From: Lacrimispora sphenoides
GTDB taxonomy: Bacteria > Bacillota > Clostridia > Lachnospirales > Lachnospiraceae
Direction: 5' to 3'
NCBI RefSeq assembly: GCF_900105215.1
Contig: NZ_FOIP01000002.1
Location: 558,001 to 622,000 of the forward strand
Length of the DNA stretch: 64,000 nt
Shown: piece by piece, positions 61,975 to 64,000 of the stretch
How the letters are laid out: every line of letters begins with the position of its first letter
Numbering within the stretch: the first letter of the stretch is position 1
Notes under the pieces: model-generated
Seen by the model: only the letters and a program-made list of their open reading frames with translations
Database searches by the model: none
What the model was told of the DNA's origin: nothing
Position numbers and translations under genes: made by a program

Positions 61975-62867
61975 TGAGAAAAAGCAAATCATTCGGCGAT
62001 CACCTGGTAACGATCCTTGCTTATTTATTTATAGGCTTATTCGGGCTGCTTTGTCTGTATCCCCTTATTCTTACCTTAGGTGTGTCCCTGTCCTCGGAAC
62101 GTGAAATCGTCATGCATGGTTATTCTGCTATTCCGCAGAAATTTACCCTTAATACATACATTTATATTTTTGCAAACAGTGGTATGAGGATTTTAAAGTC
62201 TTACGGAGTCACCATTTTTGTTACGGTTGCCGGAACCGTTGGAGCTATGATCATTACCAGTATGATTGCCTTCGCGTTATCGATTAAGAGCTTAAAGTAC
62301 CGTAATGTCATTGCCTTTTTATGTAACTTCACCATTGTATTTTCAGCGGGACTCATTCCCTGGTATGTGGTTTGTGTGAATTACTACGGATTAAAGAATA
62401 ACATTCTGGCATTGATTCTTCCTTCTATTTTCAGTGTCTGGAACATGTTCCTTATGAGAACCTATTTTTCAAGCATTTCGCCTTCCTTATACGAGGCAGC
62501 TAAAATTGATGGAGCAAGTTATATGCTGATTTATTGGAGGATTGCACTTCCCCTCAGTAAAACGGCAGTGCTTACCGTAGGCCTTATGTATGCCCTGCAA
62601 TACTGGAATGACTGGTGGAATGCCCTGATTTTTATTAATGACAAGGATTTGTTTCCTCTCCAGTATTACCTCTACACAATTCTTTCAAATGTAAATGCCA
62701 TTAGTTCGGGGCGTGTTCCTTCCGGCGCTGCCGCGGGAATCACACTGCCCTCTGAAACGATGAAAATGGCAGTTACGGTTATAACCATAGGCCCGATTAT
62801 CTTCTTATATCCCTTTGTACAAAAATATTTCGTACAGGGTATTATGACTGGTGCAGTTAAGGAATAA
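61974..62867 (+). CDS. ABC transporter permease, YtcP/LplC type
   Basis: 297 residues, about six membrane segments. The EAA loop is at about residue 172 (YEAAKIDGA) and the C-terminus reads GIMTGAVKE, as in the other two permeases of this type in the window. It overlaps the previous gene by one base. The binding-protein gene follows after 68 bases. Confidence 0.92.
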   Translation: MRKSKSFGDHLVTILAYLFIGLFGLLCLYPLILTLGVSLSSEREIVMHGYSAIPQKFTLNTYIYIFANSGMRILKSYGVTIFVTVAGTVGAMIITSMIAFALSIKSLKYRNVIAFLCNFTIVFSAGLIPWYVVCVNYYGLKNNILALILPSIFSVWNMFLMRTYFSSISPSLYEAAKIDGASYMLIYWRIALPLSKTAVLTVGLMYALQYWNDWWNALIFINDKDLFPLQYYLYTILSNVNAISSGRVPSGAAAGITLPSETMKMAVTVITIGPIIFLYPFVQKYFVQGIMTGAVKE

Positions 62868-62935
62868 ACCCTGTAATAAAAATCATTGGTAGGCCAGGAG
62901 AAAGGCTTAACATAAACCAAAAGGAGGGTATTGTA

Positions 62936-64000
62936 ATGAAAAGACTATTTATACTGACAACTGCCGTTATCATGGCAATCGGTTTACTTGGGGGATGCAG
63001 CAGCAAGGGTAAATCGAAAGAAGGCACGAATACCGAAACCGTAACGATTCTTTATCCCGGTGATGAAAGTGATAGAATGTCAGAATTTATGAGTAATGAG
63101 TTTGCTGAGAAAATGAAAGAGGATTTAGGCATTAAGGTGGAAATGGTTTATACTCCATGGGACCAGTATTGGGAACAAAAAGATATCATGCTGGCAGCCC
63201 AGGAACCCATCGACCTGTATTGGGACGGACTTCCCGATCTTGCCACCATTGTGAATAAAAAACAGGCTTCTGTTCTGAATGATTTAATTGACAAATATGG
63301 CCAGAATTTGTTGAAGGTGCTTCCTGAAGAACAGTTAAAGGGTGCTACCATTAACGGAGAGGTTTATGGGATCCCCTCCGCTTATGCACCTTCCTCCGGA
63401 ATGTTCCAGATGGTATGTGTCCGCCAGGATATTCTGGAAGCCTGTGGTATGACGGAGATTAAGACAACAGAGGATTTGAAATTATTTGCAGAAAAGGCAA
63501 AAAAATTGTATCCGGAAATGAAAGGGCCTGCAGACCCCATCTTTAAACCCCTGACCAGATATTTTGCCGATGAGCAGCTTACCTGGTGCGCCAATGAAGA
63601 TGCCGTTGTATATGGTGATACCACAAATAAGGTTTATGATTACTATGAAACCGATGCGTTCAAGAAGGTTGCACAGTATAACCGCCAGATGTATCATGAA
63701 GGCTTATATTCCGATGATTTAACGACCAAATACAATGAGAGGGATTCCCGTATGCAGACCGGCTTATACTTATGGGTAGAGGGTTCTCTTGGCAAAGAAA
63801 ATGAGATTATCAGCAGCGTGAAGGCAAATGCTCCTGATGCCAGATTAAAGAACTATATCCTGAAACCGGAGGAACCCCGCTATATCATAGCCACCGGCGG
63901 CGAAGTCCTTTGCATACCACAGACGGCACCCAATCCGGAAGGTGCAGTGAAATTTATTGACTGGCTCTACTCTTCACAGGATAATTACCTGATGGCTTTA
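62936..64000 (+). CDS. ABC transporter substrate-binding lipoprotein, C-terminus cut by window edge
   Basis: 355 codons visible from ATG 62936 (AAGGAGGG upstream). Lipoprotein signal with lipobox LGGC (Cys21). The binding domain shows TVTILYPGDES, a type 1 solute-binding layout and PYYMALP-like ligand loop equivalents such as VYGIPSAYAPSSG. It is less similar to the other two binding proteins here. It is the receptor of the importer encoded just before it and thus probably brings in the substrate of the DUF4832 locus. Confidence 0.9.
   Translation, partial: MKRLFILTTAVIMAIGLLGGCSSKGKSKEGTNTETVTILYPGDESDRMSEFMSNEFAEKMKEDLGIKVEMVYTPWDQYWEQKDIMLAAQEPIDLYWDGLPDLATIVNKKQASVLNDLIDKYGQNLLKVLPEEQLKGATINGEVYGIPSAYAPSSGMFQMVCVRQDILEACGMTEIKTTEDLKLFAEKAKKLYPEMKGPADPIFKPLTRYFADEQLTWCANEDAVVYGDTTNKVYDYYETDAFKKVAQYNRQMYHEGLYSDDLTTKYNERDSRMQTGLYLWVEGSLGKENEIISSVKANAPDARLKNYILKPEEPRYIIATGGEVLCIPQTAPNPEGAVKFIDWLYSSQDNYLMAL

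Overview
The window looks like chromosome from an anaerobic, spore-forming member of the Lachnospiraceae (a Lacrimispora / Enterocloster / Hungatella-like genome is my best guess). The reasons are moderate GC, strong AGGAGG ribosome sites, YesM/YesN-type two-component regulation of LplB/YtcP-type sugar ABC transporters, a glycyl radical enzyme with its activase, split transketolase, and a YaaH/SleL-like LysM-GH18 spore protein. I saw no rRNA, tRNA, CRISPR array, insertion sequence or phage gene. Nearly everything is sugar import and catabolism, arranged as a row of self-contained loci, each with its own regulator.

Layout. 1-686: truncated polysaccharide deacetylase (minus strand). 896-12673: arabinoxylan-oligosaccharide locus with histidine kinase, AraC-type response regulator, lipoprotein binding protein, two permeases, two GH43 enzymes and a GH51 arabinofuranosidase; none of the hydrolases has a signal peptide, so cleavage is probably cytoplasmic. 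12979-13718: divergent GntR regulator with a clear operator. 13797-17787: hypB, a 896-residue Fe-S/FAD oxidoreductase, and hypA, with no hydrogenase in view. 17921-20518: membrane protein, alpha/beta hydrolase, lone PTS EIIB. 20546-29689: AtuA-like (DUF1446) protein, DUF4387 protein, ABC importer, two ADP-ribosylglycohydrolase-family proteins and a GntR regulator. 29758-31201: YitT transporter behind a leader terminator, and a GNAT acetyltransferase.

31535-37913: fructose-type PTS EIIABC, DeoR regulator, glycyl radical enzyme and activase. 37932-39149: two flavodoxin-like reductases behind YodB-like operators. 39317-41442: spore-type LysM-GH18 protein, small proteins and an unexplained hairpin. 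41751-48600: PRD regulator, ascorbate-type PTS (EIIA, EIIB, EIIC), phosphotriesterase-like, creatininase-like and SIS proteins. 48630-52647: ROK regulator with transaldolase/fructose-6-phosphate aldolase and a split transketolase. 52653-64000: LacI regulator and beta-helix lipoprotein (minus strand), divergent from a LacI-operator-controlled operon with a Zn-ribbon protein, two DUF4832-like proteins (one frameshifted), an acyltransferase-like protein, a Gfo/Idh/MocA oxidoreductase and an ABC importer cut by the right edge.

The three ABC importers each have a binding protein and two permeases but no ATPase, so they probably share an MsmK/UgpC-type ATPase encoded elsewhere. The best candidates for undescribed biology are the glycyl-radical/PTS locus, the AtuA-DUF4387-ADP-ribosylglycohydrolase locus, the PTS-phosphotriesterase-creatininase-SIS locus, the DUF4832 locus and the hypB-flavoprotein-hypA trio.
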